A stretch of 64,000 nt of DNA from Sanderia malayensis (GCA_013076295.1 RQOL01000699.1:4898001-4962000), one strand, 5' to 3'. Counted from the first letter of the stretch, positions 33,848-45,280 are shown. The notes: a model not told the origin generated them from the letters alone. Translations and numbers: made by a program.

Positions 33848-34204
33848 TCAGTCTTCTTCATTATCTTTCAAAATCACCTTCGTCTTCATAGTCGAGTTCA
33901 ACGCCGCCTGCCTCTTCGTTCTTCCTCCCGAAACGCTCGAATCTCCTCCGTTCCCGTCAGCAGTCGCAACCCGATCTTTTCCACCGCCGTTCGAAATCGA
34001 AACCCGATCTTCTCCACCGTCGTCTGTAGGCGCATCCCGATCTTCTACCCCGTCTTCGGCCTCCGCGATAACACTGCTTCTGATCTCCAATGGACAAACC
34101 GCCTGTAAAGGTCGTTCAAGGATGTGTCCCTTATGTAACATCGCTACTCCTCGTGTGACTCCATCCTTTCCTCTGATCAGCTCCACGACTTTCCCTTTTT
34201 CCAT
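33848..34204 (-). CDS. BEL integrase C-terminal end, frame-shifted
   Basis: Continues the integrase C-terminal domain ([28 protein letters not shown]) that the main frame loses through a one-base shift near 34,190. An Asp/Gly-rich tail follows. The Met at 34,204 is internal and not a true start. Confidence 0.8.
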   Translation of the reverse strand: MEKGKVVELIRGKDGVTRGVAMLHKGHILERPLQAVCPLEIRSSVIAEAEDGVEDRDAPTDDGGEDRVSISNGGGKDRVATADGNGGDSSVSGGRTKRQAALNSTMKTKVILKDNEED

Positions 34205-37200
34205 TTACCCCGATTCTTTCCTTCCCCAATCACTAACACTATTTCTCCAATCCTTGGCTCAATCGATTCGTTACTGTTCATGCGATGAACTTCCATTAAG
34301 CTATGTAAATATTCCTTTCTCCATCTCTGCCAAGCGTGCTCTCGTGCATTCTTCAACCGTCTTTGCATCTTTGTAATCGTTTCTTCCTCTATCTCCACAT
34401 CATCTAAAATTTGACAGTTTCTCCCCCACATAATAATGCTTGGTGTCAATACACTTTCCTCCCCCGTATCGCTTTCTGTGTAGGTCAGGGGTCTGTTATT
34501 CATATTTCTCTCAATATCCATCACAACAGTTTCCAGCTGCTCGAAGGTAAGTAATGATTTTCCAACTGTTTTATAAAATGTTTTCTTGATGTCCTTAATC
34601 AATCTTTCGTACATGGAACCCCACCATGGGCTTCTTGACAAGTTGAACTGCCATCTGATCTCATGAGAAGCCAAGTGATTTTGCAACTTCTCGCTCTTTC
34701 GAATTTTCTTGATCCATGTAGAAGTACTCTTGAAAACGCTTGCATTATCGGATACAATGAGCTGTGGTCTGGTCTTTCGTGTTATGAAAGCGTTCAATTT
34801 CCTAATGAATTCTTCTGCTGTTTGTGACTTTGTTACTTCCAAATGCACTCCTCTCATCACTGCACAAGTGAATATCAGGATATACGCTTTTCCTTCAGTT
34901 GTCTTATTTACTCTGTACATCAACGGACCCGCAAAGTCAATGCCTGTTGTTTGAAACGGCCAACCGATTGTTGTGCGAAAGCTTGGTAACTGAGCAGTTT
35001 TTGGTCTTCCGAAAGGCTTCGTAGCAAATACCTTACACACAGTGCAACTTTTAATCTCCTTTTTCACAGCAGCTCTGAGTTTTGGAATCCAGAATGTCTC
35101 TCTAATTTCCGCTATTGTATCAGCTACTCCGAAATGCATGACTTTGTGGTGTGTATGTCTGATGAGCTTCTCTGTGAAGACTCCTCTTTCCAAATAAATT
35201 GGTGCATAGTCCTGGATTCTTCCTACACATCTCAATATTCCCTTCTCATCTTTCTCTATTTTCCAACCTGGTGTTTGTTTTATTTCTGTAATTTCACTTT
35301 GTAGCTTTCTGATCCAGCTATCTCTTGCTCTGATTATTTCCTCTGTAGTTAAAGGACCTTTCTTTACTGGTTTCCCCTCTTTCTTTGCTACACAATTTCC
35401 TGTGAATCTCAAAACCCATGCAGTTGTTCTAATTGTTGTCCAGTATGATTTCCTTTCTAGCAATAAATCCCATTCACTTTTCTCTGTCTCCGTAACATGC
35501 AACATAATTTCCTTGATTGGTTTACTCTCAGTATTCACAACAGAATTTCTCCTAAACTCTGGCTGGCAAGGCCATTCACTTTCAGCTAAAATCCAACTCG
35601 ATCCATCGAACCATTCTCCTTTGCATAATTTGTTAATGTTTGCCCCTCTGCTTCCCAAGTCTGCTATGTTTAAGTTTGATGGGCAATATCTCCATTTAAC
35701 TCCTAACTTCTCGGTTATTTCTGAAATCTTTCTTACTCTGTTTGCAACAAACACCTTCCATGATTTTCCTGGGTTTGAAATCCAAAATAGTGCCACCATG
35801 CTGTCCATCCAAACATTTACAGATGTTATTGGCCAGCTCTCCAATGCCTTGTAGATATTCTTAGCCATGTTGGCTGCCATTTGCCCTCCTACTAACTCTA
35901 GTCTGGCAATTGACGTATTCCTTTTTGAGATTCTTGACTTGGATGTTAAGAGTCCCTTTATTATTCCTGTGCTTTGTTCAATCACTGCTACAGTAACCGC
36001 AGAACACGCCATTTCACTTGCATCTGCAAATAAGTGTAAGCTAACACTTTTCACCTTTCTATTCTCTTTGATTAAACTTCTTGGAATTTTCACATTTCTC
36101 AACTGTCTAATCCAGCTCAGATAATCTTTTGCAAGTGGTTTGGATATTTCAGTGTTCCAGTTTTTATTTTCATCACAAGCATCCCTGTAAATTCTCTTTC
36201 CTTCAACTAAAGTTGGTGAGATGATTTCCAACGGATCGTATATTTTCCCAAGCTGACTCAAAATGCTTGCCTTTGTGACTGGTGAACTAGTGTCAATTTC
36301 ATCTATGACTATTTCTAGAGTGTCTTCTCTTTTATCCCATGTGTGGCCTAATATCTTTGTTGGGTTTTTCATATTTTCATCCTCAAGTTGTTCATGATTT
36401 GATTCCCATTTGTGAACAGGGAACTTTGCATCGTGCAGTATTGCTGTAGAATCTCTCTTGAACTTTTCAAGTTTATCTAACTCCCATCCAGTGCACATCA
36501 AATTGTCTACGTAAGTGTTCTCTCTCAGCATTTTGACTGTTTCCGTGTACTCGGATAGCTCCCGGTATTGATCATAATGATGATTAAGTGTAGCTCCTAG
36601 CATAAAGGGACTAGCTTCTGCACCAAATGGTACTCTCATTTGCCGTAAATGTTCTTGCTTTCCCTTCAACGTAAACAAGAATCTGAATGCATCTCTATCT
36701 TCTTCTTTAACTCCTATCTGTAAAAATGCTTTCTGTATATCACCCAGAAGTAGATTTGGCGTCATCCTGGCTCTTATCATTATGTCCCATAAATGAGGCT
36801 GTAACTGAGGTCCCTTGTACATACAATCATTAATGCTGTTTGATGTTGGATATGGTTTGGCACTCGCATCAAATACCATTCTTACTTTTGTTGTAGATGC
36901 GCTTTCTCTCACCACCGGCTTGTGCGGCATGTAGAATACTCTCTCTCCTGTTGGTTTGTCTGGTACTTTCTCAATTATTTTGTTCTCTAATTGTTCTTCA
37001 ATTATTTTTGTGTACTCTTCTTTCAATTGAATATTTTGCTGCAATTTTCTCTCCACGTTTTGTAGTCTCTTTCTGCTTTGCTCTTCATTTGTCTCTATTA
37101 ATTTTTCGCCAGGTATCCAGGGCACATTCACTTGATATCTCCCTTCCTCATCTCTAGAGATATTTTCTTTGAATTCTTTCATCACATCAAGTTCGTCGTT

Positions 37201-39165
37201 TTCTCCCCTGTCTTCGACGCCTAAGATGTCCAAAGTATACAATTTCTCGTAGTCACTTGTGTCTCTTGCATAATAGCATTCATTTGTAGGGAAATCTCCC
37301 CCATGAATAATCCAGCCGAAAGTTGTTCCTTCCACAATTGGTTCATCAGCCATGCCCTTGAAAATCTCCTCAGTCTTTATCTTGCTATACGTTCTGTCCC
37401 CCAAAATCAAGTGAATTGTATGTTTTCCTGATGGTGTCATATAGTAGGATTTATCCTTGGTGTGGTTGTAATTTGTTTTCAATCTTCTTAAATCTGGCCT
37501 GGTTATTGTTGAAAAGTCTCTCAAATCGGCTCCAGTGACTTCTATTTCCTCTCTTGCTTTATCATCAACTGATTTTATTTGCATCTTGTATATTGGCATG
37601 GATTGTTTCTTGGTTCCATTCACTGTCATGATAGTTTTTGTCTCAAATCTCTCTGGTTTCAGGTTCAGCATTTTGATAGCTTCTTTTGATATGAAATTCC
37701 TTCCAGATCCAGTGTCCAGGAAAGCCCATATTGTTTCATCATTGATCTTACATGGAATTATTGGTGGCAATGTTTCCTCTGCTGCAGGTGCGTAGCCTGT
37801 CATTGTTGAATCTTTTGCATTTTTCCCTTTTTCTCTATTACACAAGCTAGTGTGATGTTTTGATTTACAAAAGTAGCAGCCTTTACTATAGCAAGCACTC
37901 CCTCTATGTCCTCCTTTGCCACAATTAAAACATAACTTGTTTTCCTTAAAATGCTCTCTTCTTTTTTCTATTGTGTCATATTGCTTACAAGTGTCAGACC
38001 AGTGATCTTCATGACAAAATATACACTTTTTCTGTCTTTCTTTGTGAGATTCTCCTGAATACCAATGTTTTTCTCTCTTTTCTATTGGTTTTCCTGTTTC
38101 TTCTGCAGATCTGTTTCTTTTCAACCATTTCTGAACATTTTCAATCAAATCGTGCATGTCCCAAGTTTCCCAGTTTTCATCTATTCTCACTAAATCTGAC
38201 TTGATCCCCTGCAATTTATTCAATGTGGTCATGACAAAGCCTCTCAACATCTCTTCTTCACCCAGTGTTAACAGAGCATCATTATTCTTAGTAAGACTCT
38301 CGTAGAACTCTTGTATTTTTGTGAAATTACTTCCCCTTATTGCTGGTAAATTTACTATTTCTTCAATATGTGTATTTATGACTGTTTGTGTCTGGCCATA
38401 TTCTTTCTGCAGTCTGTCCCAAGCTATCTCAAGGCCTGCTTTCCCTGGTTTTAAATTTCCTATCTTTTCTCTCACTTTATTGTTTACCATTTCCAATAGA
38501 TATCCAAATTTAATTTCATCACTGAATGATTTATTCAAAACTTGAGATTTAAACATATTTTCAAACCTCACCCAGTCTGCTGTTGTGCCTTTAAATTGAG
38601 TGACTCTGAGCTCTGGCAGTTTTGAGTAGTTTGACCTGGCTCCTGATTCCATTTCTAACCTTTTCTCAGTTAGTTTCATCTCGGCTTCTATTCTTTCTTC
38701 CCACATTGACTTTTCTTGTTGATATCTTTCTTCTCGTAGTCTTTTCTCAAATTCAAATTGCATAATTTGTTGCTCTCTAAATAACCTTTCTTGTTCTGTC
38801 TGTCTCCTTTCTGTACGGCTTTCTTCTTTGTTACTCTCATACTCTTTCAACGTTGTCCAAAGCTTTTCTTTATCTTCAACCTCTTGTTTGAACCTGTCTT
38901 TCGTTTCTTTCTTCCATTGTCTCACCTCTCTAGCAGAGCGTCCATTTTCGATTTTCAGCTCCTCCATTTTCATGATCAACCTTCCTAATTTTCCTTGTAT
39001 TGCCTCTGCCCTTTCTGCTATCATTTTTATTTCTTCGTAATCTTCGTTATCAATCACTTCTTCGGCTTGCTCCGAATAATAAGTTAGCTTCTTGATTTCA
39101 ACCTCTATTTGTTTCTCCATTTCCTCCTCTGTTTCTGGTTGAACTGTTTCTCCTGAGGTCGCCAT
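34177..39165 (-). CDS. BEL/Pao gag-pol polyprotein
   Basis: 1,662 codons from [15 protein letters not shown]. Gag occupies about 1-370, with a charged coiled coil (60-170) and a capsid-like region containing [11 protein letters not shown]. Three Cys-rich knuckles follow near 378, 411 and 428 (CFNCGKGGH). The aspartic protease FLDTGSG lies near 483. Reverse transcriptase spans about 700-950, with [10 protein letters not shown] near 806 and YVDN near 885 (BEL group uses YVDD or a variant). RNase H follows, an HHCC zinc site is near 1,335 ([10 protein letters not shown]), and an integrase DDE core is near 1,411, 1,471 and 1,518. One frameshift in an A/G-rich stretch near 34,190 separates the last integrase residues, which continue in 34,204-33,848. 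Confidence 0.93.
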   Translation of the reverse strand: MATSGETVQPETEEEMEKQIEVEIKKLTYYSEQAEEVIDNEDYEEIKMIAERAEAIQGKLGRLIMKMEELKIENGRSAREVRQWKKETKDRFKQEVEDKEKLWTTLKEYESNKEESRTERRQTEQERLFREQQIMQFEFEKRLREERYQQEKSMWEERIEAEMKLTEKRLEMESGARSNYSKLPELRVTQFKGTTADWVRFENMFKSQVLNKSFSDEIKFGYLLEMVNNKVREKIGNLKPGKAGLEIAWDRLQKEYGQTQTVINTHIEEIVNLPAIRGSNFTKIQEFYESLTKNNDALLTLGEEEMLRGFVMTTLNKLQGIKSDLVRIDENWETWDMHDLIENVQKWLKRNRSAEETGKPIEKREKHWYSGESHKERQKKCIFCHEDHWSDTCKQYDTIEKRREHFKENKLCFNCGKGGHRGSACYSKGCYFCKSKHHTSLCNREKGKNAKDSTMTGYAPAAEETLPPIIPCKINDETIWAFLDTGSGRNFISKEAIKMLNLKPERFETKTIMTVNGTKKQSMPIYKMQIKSVDDKAREEIEVTGADLRDFSTITRPDLRRLKTNYNHTKDKSYYMTPSGKHTIHLILGDRTYSKIKTEEIFKGMADEPIVEGTTFGWIIHGGDFPTNECYYARDTSDYEKLYTLDILGVEDRGENDELDVMKEFKENISRDEEGRYQVNVPWIPGEKLIETNEEQSRKRLQNVERKLQQNIQLKEEYTKIIEEQLENKIIEKVPDKPTGERVFYMPHKPVVRESASTTKVRMVFDASAKPYPTSNSINDCMYKGPQLQPHLWDIMIRARMTPNLLLGDIQKAFLQIGVKEEDRDAFRFLFTLKGKQEHLRQMRVPFGAEASPFMLGATLNHHYDQYRELSEYTETVKMLRENTYVDNLMCTGWELDKLEKFKRDSTAILHDAKFPVHKWESNHEQLEDENMKNPTKILGHTWDKREDTLEIVIDEIDTSSPVTKASILSQLGKIYDPLEIISPTLVEGKRIYRDACDENKNWNTEISKPLAKDYLSWIRQLRNVKIPRSLIKENRKVKSVSLHLFADASEMACSAVTVAVIEQSTGIIKGLLTSKSRISKRNTSIARLELVGGQMAANMAKNIYKALESWPITSVNVWMDSMVALFWISNPGKSWKVFVANRVRKISEITEKLGVKWRYCPSNLNIADLGSRGANINKLCKGEWFDGSSWILAESEWPCQPEFRRNSVVNTESKPIKEIMLHVTETEKSEWDLLLERKSYWTTIRTTAWVLRFTGNCVAKKEGKPVKKGPLTTEEIIRARDSWIRKLQSEITEIKQTPGWKIEKDEKGILRCVGRIQDYAPIYLERGVFTEKLIRHTHHKVMHFGVADTIAEIRETFWIPKLRAAVKKEIKSCTVCKVFATKPFGRPKTAQLPSFRTTIGWPFQTTGIDFAGPLMYRVNKTTEGKAYILIFTCAVMRGVHLEVTKSQTAEEFIRKLNAFITRKTRPQLIVSDNASVFKSTSTWIKKIRKSEKLQNHLASHEIRWQFNLSRSPWWGSMYERLIKDIKKTFYKTVGKSLLTFEQLETVVMDIERNMNNRPLTYTESDTGEESVLTPSIIMWGRNCQILDDVEIEEETITKMQRRLKNAREHAWQRWRKEYLHSLMEVHRMNSNESIEPRIGEIVLVIGEGKNRGKWKKGKSWS

Positions 39166-39225
39166 GGCCTAAATCTCCTGTTGTTGTCCAAAGACTAAAT
39201 CTCCAGTAATCTCCTTTTCTCGTGT

Positions 39226-39243
39226 CCTGGCAGGGTCGCCACA
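39226..39243 (-). other. BEL primer-binding site
   Basis: Three bases inside the 5' LTR the minus strand reads TGGCGACCCTGCCAGGA, the usual form of a tRNA-complementary primer site in LTR retrotransposons. Confidence 0.7.
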
Positions 39244-39245
39244 AA

Positions 39246-39522
39246 TGTACCGAACAAATACACCAGCTTCTAAAAGCCAACGTATTTTTGTCTAGGTACA
39301 CCCTCGCAGTAGGGTCGCCAGAGAATTACAATATTTCCCGTAAATCTCGTTCACTAAAATCGATACTTTTCTAACAAAACTTTTCAAAAACTAAGTCTAC
39401 CAACACGTGCCACATGTCCGACAGAAGTGTCTCGAGCTCGGACCCAGTCCCTAAACCAACTAAACATAACTGCGGAGTAGCCGCTTAAACAAAATGTCTT
39501 ATAAGTCTCTAAAGTCCGGTAT
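39246..39522 (-). repeat. BEL 5' LTR
   Basis: 277 bases; the promoter LTR for the minus-strand element. No mismatch with the 3' LTR noticed. Confidence 0.93.
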
Positions 39523-39527
39523 AGGAG

Positions 39528-41309
39528 ATGCCCATCAAGCTTTATGCATTGGCTAACTGAACTATACATGGATTGAAGGCTTTGTAAAATATTTCCGTCA
39601 AAGCCATAAGACCATAGTTTGCTAAATAGGAAATCTCTATTGATGGTGTCATATGCCTTACGTAAGTCAATGAAGGCCTTGTATAAAGTCTTACCCTTAT
39701 TCTTTACTATTTTATTTATAAGTGTATTGACCACAAAAATATGATCTGTTGTTCTGTGTCCTTTTAAAAAGCCTATTTGGTTTGAGCCAATCATTTCATA
39801 TTCTAAAATAGTCTTCTCTAGTCTTTGAGACAACAAAGAGCCATATAATTTGCCAAAGCATGATCCCACGCTTATACCACGGTAATTATCCAAATTTTCC
39901 CTTGAACCACCTTTGTGAATTGTTGATAGGGTATTGGTCGACCATTCTTTAGGGAATTTTTGGGAACAAAGCAGATGATTGAAAAGCTTGGTTATGGATT
40001 TCACCAAAATGTTAGCACCCACTTTTAGGAATTCGTTAATAACATTGTCTATTCCTGGTGCTTTGCCAGATTTTAACTTATTAATGCCATTCTTTACCTC
40101 TTCGAGTTGAAACGGGGAGTTTAAATATTTCATTATATCTTTATCTCTATACTTGTCTTTCAAAAAGGATTTAAATACCGAGGCGGCTTCACTTGTACTA
40201 TTATTGGGGCTAGAGTAGAGGTTTGTGAAATAATCGATGTATTTTTTTGCTTTCTGCGGCAACCCCACTAGCGCACCATCTATAGGATCAGTAGCGTTAT
40301 CCTCGGTCTTGATTTTGGAAATCATATTCCAAAACATTTTTGGGTTGTTGTTTTCAATAGAGAGAAGTTTATCCTTGAGATCATTGTTATATGTTTTGGC
40401 TGCTTTGCGAATCATAGTTTTATAATGGAAGTATAGAGCCCGGTATTTTTGTTGCAAATCATGGTCAAAGGGACATTGTCTCAACTTATTAGCAAGTCGT
40501 GAGAGTTTATTTTTAGTTACTTGGCAATCTTTAGTGAGCCATTTTTTTTGTGGGTTTTTCTTAATCCTTTTTCCCTTAAATCTTTTGGTGCTTTTGGAAA
40601 TAGAAGTAGTGGCTACATCTAGAATAATATTTGTTAGCTGGTTAACAGCCTCATCTGTCCCATTTTGATCATTGGAGAAAACAGAGTTTTGGAAGGATAC
40701 CAATCGGTCAAGAATTGCAGGTTCGTTTAAAGCTGCAGTGAAATTATCTGCCGAATCAGGGTTCCATAAAAACCTCGCAGGAATTGGAGACATATCGACA
40801 TTGTCGGTCTCGTTTTTAGCAGGCAATGAAATAAAACAGTCTGTTTTAATCCTTGTGGAGATACAGCAGTGGTCCGAAAGCGATGTTAATTTGTTAACAG
40901 TAAAGCGTTGGACTTCAGGGAGCAGATTCTCACTGATTAGACTGTAATCAATGACACTCGGATCAACATCTCTATTATCATGTAAAGGATAGCGAGTAAA
41001 ACAGCCTAACTCATCACCTGCAATTCTACCATTGGCAATTCTTAAAGAGGACGATTTACATAGCTGTAGCAGTAGTTTCCCATTTTCATTGGGTGCCCTA
41101 ATATCTAAATTTACTCTCCTCATAGGAAAATCTTCAGTGTAATCAGTAGGTAAATGGATAAAATGGTTATTACCTATTGAGTCATGATCAATGTAATCTT
41201 CTAAAGTGCTGGTGTAGGCATTAAAGTCCCCTAACAGTAAAACTTTTCCTTGCAGTTTGTAACTGGATATATCTTCTTCTAGTTTTTGGAAAAAGGATGA
41301 GATATCCAA
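39528..41309 (-). pseudogene. Non-LTR ORF2, endonuclease C-terminal part and RT N-terminal half
   Basis: Encodes the end of an AP-endonuclease domain (VLLLGDFNAYTS; later the SDHCCISTRI block) and a linker. The start of reverse transcriptase follows (SGKAPGIDNVINEFLK, YRGISVGSCFGKLY, FIDLRKAYDTINRD). BEL inserts at 39,527, so the apparent last 48 codons (to 39,384) are LTR sequence. Upstream, a frameshift near 41,325 and a TGA at 41,408 separate it from the endonuclease N-terminus. Confidence 0.9.
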
Positions 41310-41407
41310 ATTGATTTTTGTAGAAATGGGGAGTTATGAGGAGGTGCATATATAAGAGCTATAAATATATCCTCCTCTAAATAGAAAAATGATTTTTCAA
41401 GCTTCAA

Positions 41408-41737
41408 TCAAATAATTTCAGAGTTATTCAGGTTTAAAATTTTTACCCCTGGTCTAACAAATTTCCTAACAAACAGGGTAAGACCACCATAGTAGCGATT
41501 ATTGCTACTTCGTTCTCTTGATGTGGAGAAACTCTCGAAATTATTAATAAGCAAATTTTTATCAGGTCCTACATGACATTCTGCCAATGCAAAAATATCA
41601 AGGTGTTTTACTGTGTTAATAAATTCCTCATCATCGAGCTTTGAGACTTTAATTTGACCAGCACTTTGGGAAATTCCATGGATATTCCAATATCCTATGT
41701 CTAAAAAACTCAAAAACTTACCCAATTTTTTCAACAT
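41408..41737 (-). pseudogene. Non-LTR ORF2, endonuclease N-terminal part
   Basis: The 109-codon frame begins FLSFLDIGYWNIHGIS and includes FALAECHVGPD, the Asn and Glu metal-binding positions of AP endonucleases. The frame closes with TGA at 41,408 just where family members usually have a Trp codon, and a second lesion follows near 41,325. Confidence 0.8.
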
Positions 41738-41794
41738 AACAAATATAATAAACGTGATTTACAGTTGGTTTGTGAGTTCAATAACAACTTTTCT

Positions 41795-43101
41795 CTACTC
41801 GTATTCAGCTGGTGACCAAGATCTTCCTCTGTGTCCACCACGAGCGTCAAATTGGGGATTCCGAGATCCTCTCCTTCGAAAACCTTGTCCTCTGGGGTTG
41901 CGGTTAGGCACTTGGTACAAGTGTGCAATCTGCAGCTGACTCTTCAAGCTAAATCCAATATTGGATGCTAGTAGCTTTGTGCCTGTTTCGTTGAGGTGGA
42001 TTTTATCCTGGGCATACATTTTTACATTTATGCCTCCTCTGACAGATAAATTAGTGTTGTCAACAAACTCTATCCTTTCTTGGTTGTGACACCATTTCAG
42101 CATTTTGAGATTCACATCCTGCCTCTCTATGTCAAGGAGTTCATTATCACCTCTTGGAATTATGGCAGAGAATGTTAAATGGGCATTTGCATTTCTTGAA
42201 AGGATTATATCTGCTGTCTTCTTTGCTGAGTTGATAATTTCATCTGCAGAAATACCATCACGAAGGTCGTTGGTCCCAGTATGGATCACAATGTTATCAG
42301 GTAATGTCAGATTTTGGTCGGCTACTGTTTCTTCTACCTGGCTCCAGGTGTATGCTATGATTTTGTTAACATTAATTTCTGGGTTTTTGCTCAAAATCTT
42401 GTTAGTTTGAATGTGTTTTACAATACTGTCTCCTAAAATCAGCACATTGTTGTTGTTTTCTTTATTAGAGGCTGACGGGGCTTTGGGCAATTCTTTTTTA
42501 CAGTCTTGTCTTGTTGTTAGTGTATTTATCAGAGCATCCTTAGTTTTCAATTGGTCTATGAGAGTTTTTGTGTGATCAGAGCAAATTTTGTTGATTTCTG
42601 ATAGACTTAGCACCTTCTCTTTCAGCACATTGGCTTCAATCTCCATGTTAGATAATTTGATTGATGAACTTTCAGCATTCTTTTTAAATTGACTATTGAG
42701 ATTATCAAGCATATCTATCTCTGACGCCTGTTTTGCAATATGATCCTTGAGAGCTTGTATTTCCACTTGCAACTCTTTCTTTTCAGAACTAACCTTCTCC
42801 AAGGGGATTAATTTTTTCTTTAGCTTTGAGATTTCTTGGTTTTTACTATCAATCTCACTCATTAACAGAGATATTTCTTGACTTGAAGACGAAACTTTCT
42901 CTAAATCCTTTTTGATTGTACTAATTATATTACTGGCTTCAAGAGACACATGGCTGTTAGAATTATCAAGCCAAGAAGCAAAGTCAGGTGGAGTATTTTC
43001 TTTGCGAGAATTTATCAGGTGCATTTTAGATTCCATGGATGTTAGTCTACTGTCAATACTGTTCTGATTTGTCAGAATTGCTTGCAGAAGACTGTTCAGA
43101 T
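41795..43101 (-). CDS. Non-LTR ORF1: coiled coil plus SGNH esterase
   Basis: About 435 codons stay open from the truncation point. The N-terminal half is a long Leu/Lys/Glu coiled coil. The C-terminal half is an SGNH hydrolase with block I VLILGDSIVKHI, block III IVIHTGTNDLRDG and the C-terminal D..H block DKIHLNETG. A Gly/Arg-rich tail (RGQGFRRRGSRN) suits nucleic-acid binding. The apparent Met at 43,123 lies in the neighbouring TIR, so the true N-terminus is missing. ORF1 proteins of this type are thought to bind retrotransposon RNA and perhaps membranes. Confidence 0.85.
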
Positions 43102-43414
43102 CCAAAGCTGATAAAAAACCCATAAAAAGCTTAATAACTAAAAAACGGTTTTGTTTATGAAAAAGATTTTTACAGCAATAAAAAGAAAATCTCTTGATTT
43201 TATTGAATGAATTATTTCATATTTTCCATGCACTTATAAGATGATAAGAATTTGTTAAATAAATCGCAAGAAAACACAAAAATATCGAGGAACTGGCAAA
43301 TTCACGTTCTCGGCTCGAGATTGAATTCAAAGAACCAATCAGAAACTTTCGAATGCGATGTTCGAATGTACGCGTCAAATCTCTGTCATGAGAAATGAGA
43401 AATCAGAAACTTCT
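43102..43414 (+). repeat. Inner part of left TIR, element 2
   Basis: Continuation of the TIR after the non-LTR insertion. The first 22 bases supply the apparent start codon of the truncated ORF1 on the minus strand. Confidence 0.85.
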
Positions 43415-43444
43415 GAAAAATCTGTGATCTGATTGGCTGATAGC

Positions 43445-43720
43445 TTCTGGAAACTTCTGGAAGCTTCTGCTTCTGGAAACTTCTGCTCCTGGAAACTTCT
43501 GGAAGCTTTCTATATGATGTTAGAGTTTTTCTGCTTATGTTTTTTTGGTTTTTTTCTTTCCACCACTTCGTAATCGCTTTTTACGCTTTCTTTTCACACC
43601 ACCTCCTGCTAATTTTCTCGATTACATCATCGTTCGAATGTTCTAGAACCTTCTTCGAAGTTTCTAGTTATTATTGAAAGGTGGTGTTAGCATTCGAAGT
43701 TCGAATGTTCTAGAACTTTC
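43445..43720. promoter_or_regulatory. Heat-shock element arrays, element 2
   Basis: Same arrays as in element 1: a long array at 43,445-43,505 and perfect four-unit elements at 43,636-43,653 and 43,703-43,720. Spacing of the TTC/GAA triplets is preserved in both copies. Confidence 0.75.
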
Positions 43721-44261
43721 TTTCGAAAGTGTTTGAGGTAAATTCTTCTACAATTTCTGCTTGAACTTTAATCATATCACTTAAAAATTTATCCTGATTC
43801 CACTCTATTAAATCTCCAGTTAAATAATAATACAGCAACTTCGCCAACCTTCCATTTCCATCAGGAAAAGGATGAATCCATAATAACAATGCTGTATATT
43901 CTATTGGATTATAGTAATGCTGCCTCTTTATTAATTGGCTTAATAAAATTTATATCTGATCAGGTTTACAATATTCTATTATCTCTGTTTCACTCATGCG
44001 TGCACATCTTACACTATTTGCAAATTTACCATGATGTTCAGGTAAAATAAACTCATGTGTTTCTTTTACCATGTCAGTGTCGATTGTAAATCGAGTAATG
44101 TAATTTCTATCAAGCACAACCTCTCTTATCGTTCTTAGATATACATAAGCATCCTCTAAATTTGCCTTGTTTATACAGTCAACTTCACCTTCTGACTTTA
44201 AAATAGAATGTAGCATCTTTCTTTCTTCTTCATCAACATTAATTTTGTATACTCGATTCAT
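43710..44261 (-). pseudogene. Fic-domain protein with in-frame stop
   Basis: The frame opens at 44,261 (MNRVYKINVDEEE) and runs 103 codons to a TAA at 43,950-43,952. The same frame then continues open to a TAG at 43,710. The part beyond the stop encodes the full Fic active-site motif HPFPDGNGR (about 43,849-43,878) followed by LAK in the GR..R/K position and a helical C-terminus. Total length of about 183 codons suits a minimal Fic protein. The stop is a single codon with no splice sites around it. It may be inactivated or depend on readthrough; the identical stop in element 1 means it predates the duplication. Confidence 0.75.
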
Positions 44262-44367
44262 TATGAATTATTCTCGAGCTCCTATCTCCACGAACTTCTT
44301 ATTGGAAATGAGCTTTTTGTCTGAGATTTGTTCATCTATTTCTTTCAATTTTGTTCATTTAAAAATG

Positions 44368-44832
44368 TTAAGTTCTTACTCTTGCTATTTTTATAGATCT
44401 AGTCCCACTTCGTCTACCTTTCATATGCTTCTTTCGAACCAGCCTCCTTCGCATCCTCCGCTTTCGGCCGCCTTGCATTTTCCTCATAGCTGTGTCTAAA
44501 CCATATCCAGCTGCGACGATTGCTCCACCTTTTGCAGCTTTCTTAGCACCTCTCAATGCTATCTTCTTAACAGCTTGTTTACTAACTCGTTTTGCTATCG
44601 CTCTTCCACCCTGTCTTACAGCTTGTTTAATAGCTTGCCTAGCTGCTACACGAGCTATTGCGGAACCCATGTTTGTTGATTTCCTCTCTCCTCTCCTTTC
44701 ACGTTTTCGTATTCTATCCCTTTTATACTTTCCTTCACCTGTCATTAGTTTAGTCGCTTCAACTCCACCATCATCCTTCAACATATCGTCTATCAGCATT
44801 GATGCTACAACACTTGCTGCTATACTAGCCAT
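44368..44832 (-). CDS. Basic core-like protein 1 of long-TIR element
   Basis: 154 codons. Residues 1-45 are mixed, with a hydrophobic N-terminus (MASIAASVVASMLIDDML). The rest is extremely rich in Arg, Lys, Ala and Gly, with repeated ARQAIKQAVRQGGRA-like motifs, a hydrophobic GAIVAAGYG segment near 105, and a terminal Arg/Lys cluster (GGRKRRMRRRLVRKK). The layout of basic clusters around a short hydrophobic segment resembles DNA-condensing core proteins of adenovirus-related viruses, although I cannot prove homology. A TATA box lies 40-50 bases upstream (44,871-44,880). Missing from element 1. Confidence 0.55.
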   Translation of the reverse strand: MASIAASVVASMLIDDMLKDDGGVEATKLMTGEGKYKRDRIRKRERRGERKSTNMGSAIARVAARQAIKQAVRQGGRAIAKRVSKQAVKKIALRGAKKAAKGGAIVAAGYGLDTAMRKMQGGRKRRMRRRLVRKKHMKGRRSGTRSIKIARVRT

Positions 44833-44870
44833 GATTATATTATAGCTATTAAATTGTAGCGTTCTTCCTT

Positions 44871-44880
44871 CTTTTATAAT
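44871..44880 (-). promoter_or_regulatory. TATA box of basic protein 1
   Basis: Minus-strand ATTATAAAAG, 39 bases from the start codon at 44,832 and overlapping the end of the basic protein 2 gene, as in compact viral genomes. Confidence 0.45.
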
Positions 44881-45159
44881 CTATTTCTTAAATTCTTCAT
44901 CTGCATATGCCCACTTATCGCGTTGTTTTTTCGGTACTCCGGCAGCTCTCCAAAATTCCCTAGGGATGAATTGTAGGGGTTTTGGTTTTTTCCAACCCTT
45001 TTTCCATATTGTTGGTTTCAACTCTCGCTGTAATCCTGGTAGTGGTGTTGCTGCAATAGCTGTTTTCACAACCCAATTTTGTATGTTTTTAAAAAGATCT
45101 TTACCCCTAATTCTCTTAGTGAGCCGTTTCTTTCTACTCTGTCTCTTGCGCTTACCCAT
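44881..45159 (-). CDS. Basic core-like protein 2 of long-TIR element
   Basis: 92 codons. The N-terminus MGKRKRQSRKKRLTKRIRG is nearly all basic and would serve as nuclear localisation or DNA binding. The remainder has Trp-rich motifs (WKKGWKKPKPLQF, EFWRAAG) and an ATPLPGLQREL segment. No catalytic motif. It stands just upstream of basic protein 1, with TATA-like sequences at 45,185-45,193 and 45,281-45,290. Function unknown; probably a virion-type DNA-binding protein. Confidence 0.5.
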   Translation of the reverse strand: MGKRKRQSRKKRLTKRIRGKDLFKNIQNWVVKTAIAATPLPGLQRELKPTIWKKGWKKPKPLQFIPREFWRAAGVPKKQRDKWAYADEEFKK

Positions 45160-45280
45160 CTTTATTTATGAGGTAAATGCATTGTTTTTATAAGAAATTT
45201 AAGACGAAAAAGCTGTTTAATGAATGCGTGCATTGCCCTCCGACATTGTGCCATTTTGATTATTGTAATGATGCAGCTTC

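Larger units (their letters stand above)
33516..39522 (-). mobile_element. BEL/Pao LTR retrotransposon, nearly intact
   Basis: Two 277-base LTRs that look identical by eye (33,516-33,792 and 39,246-39,522) flank a gag-pol gene on the minus strand. The 5-base target duplication is AGGAG (33,511-33,515 and 39,523-39,527). A primer-binding site and polypurine tract are present. The insertion interrupts the reverse transcriptase of a non-LTR element. Matching LTRs indicate a recent insertion. Confidence 0.95.
31823..43101 (-). mobile_element. Esterase-ORF1 non-LTR retrotransposon, 5' truncated, interrupted by BEL
   Basis: Minus-strand order is ORF1 (coiled coil plus SGNH esterase), AP-type endonuclease, reverse transcriptase and a C-terminal zinc-knuckle region. 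It ends at 31,823 in short repeats (ATTGAAATTGA type). Esterase-bearing ORF1 and short-repeat 3' tails are typical of CR1/L2/Crack/Daphne-group elements. Excluding BEL the element is about 5.3 kb. No target duplication is visible; instead 46 target bases are missing. Confidence 0.85.

Noticed and set aside
35867..36124. Plus-strand frames opposite the BEL gag-pol
   Set aside because: Shadows of the minus-strand gene with no recognisable domain.
39384..39527. C-terminal 48 codons of the ORF2 frame ending at 39,384
   Set aside because: This is BEL LTR sequence, present again at 33,516-33,792.
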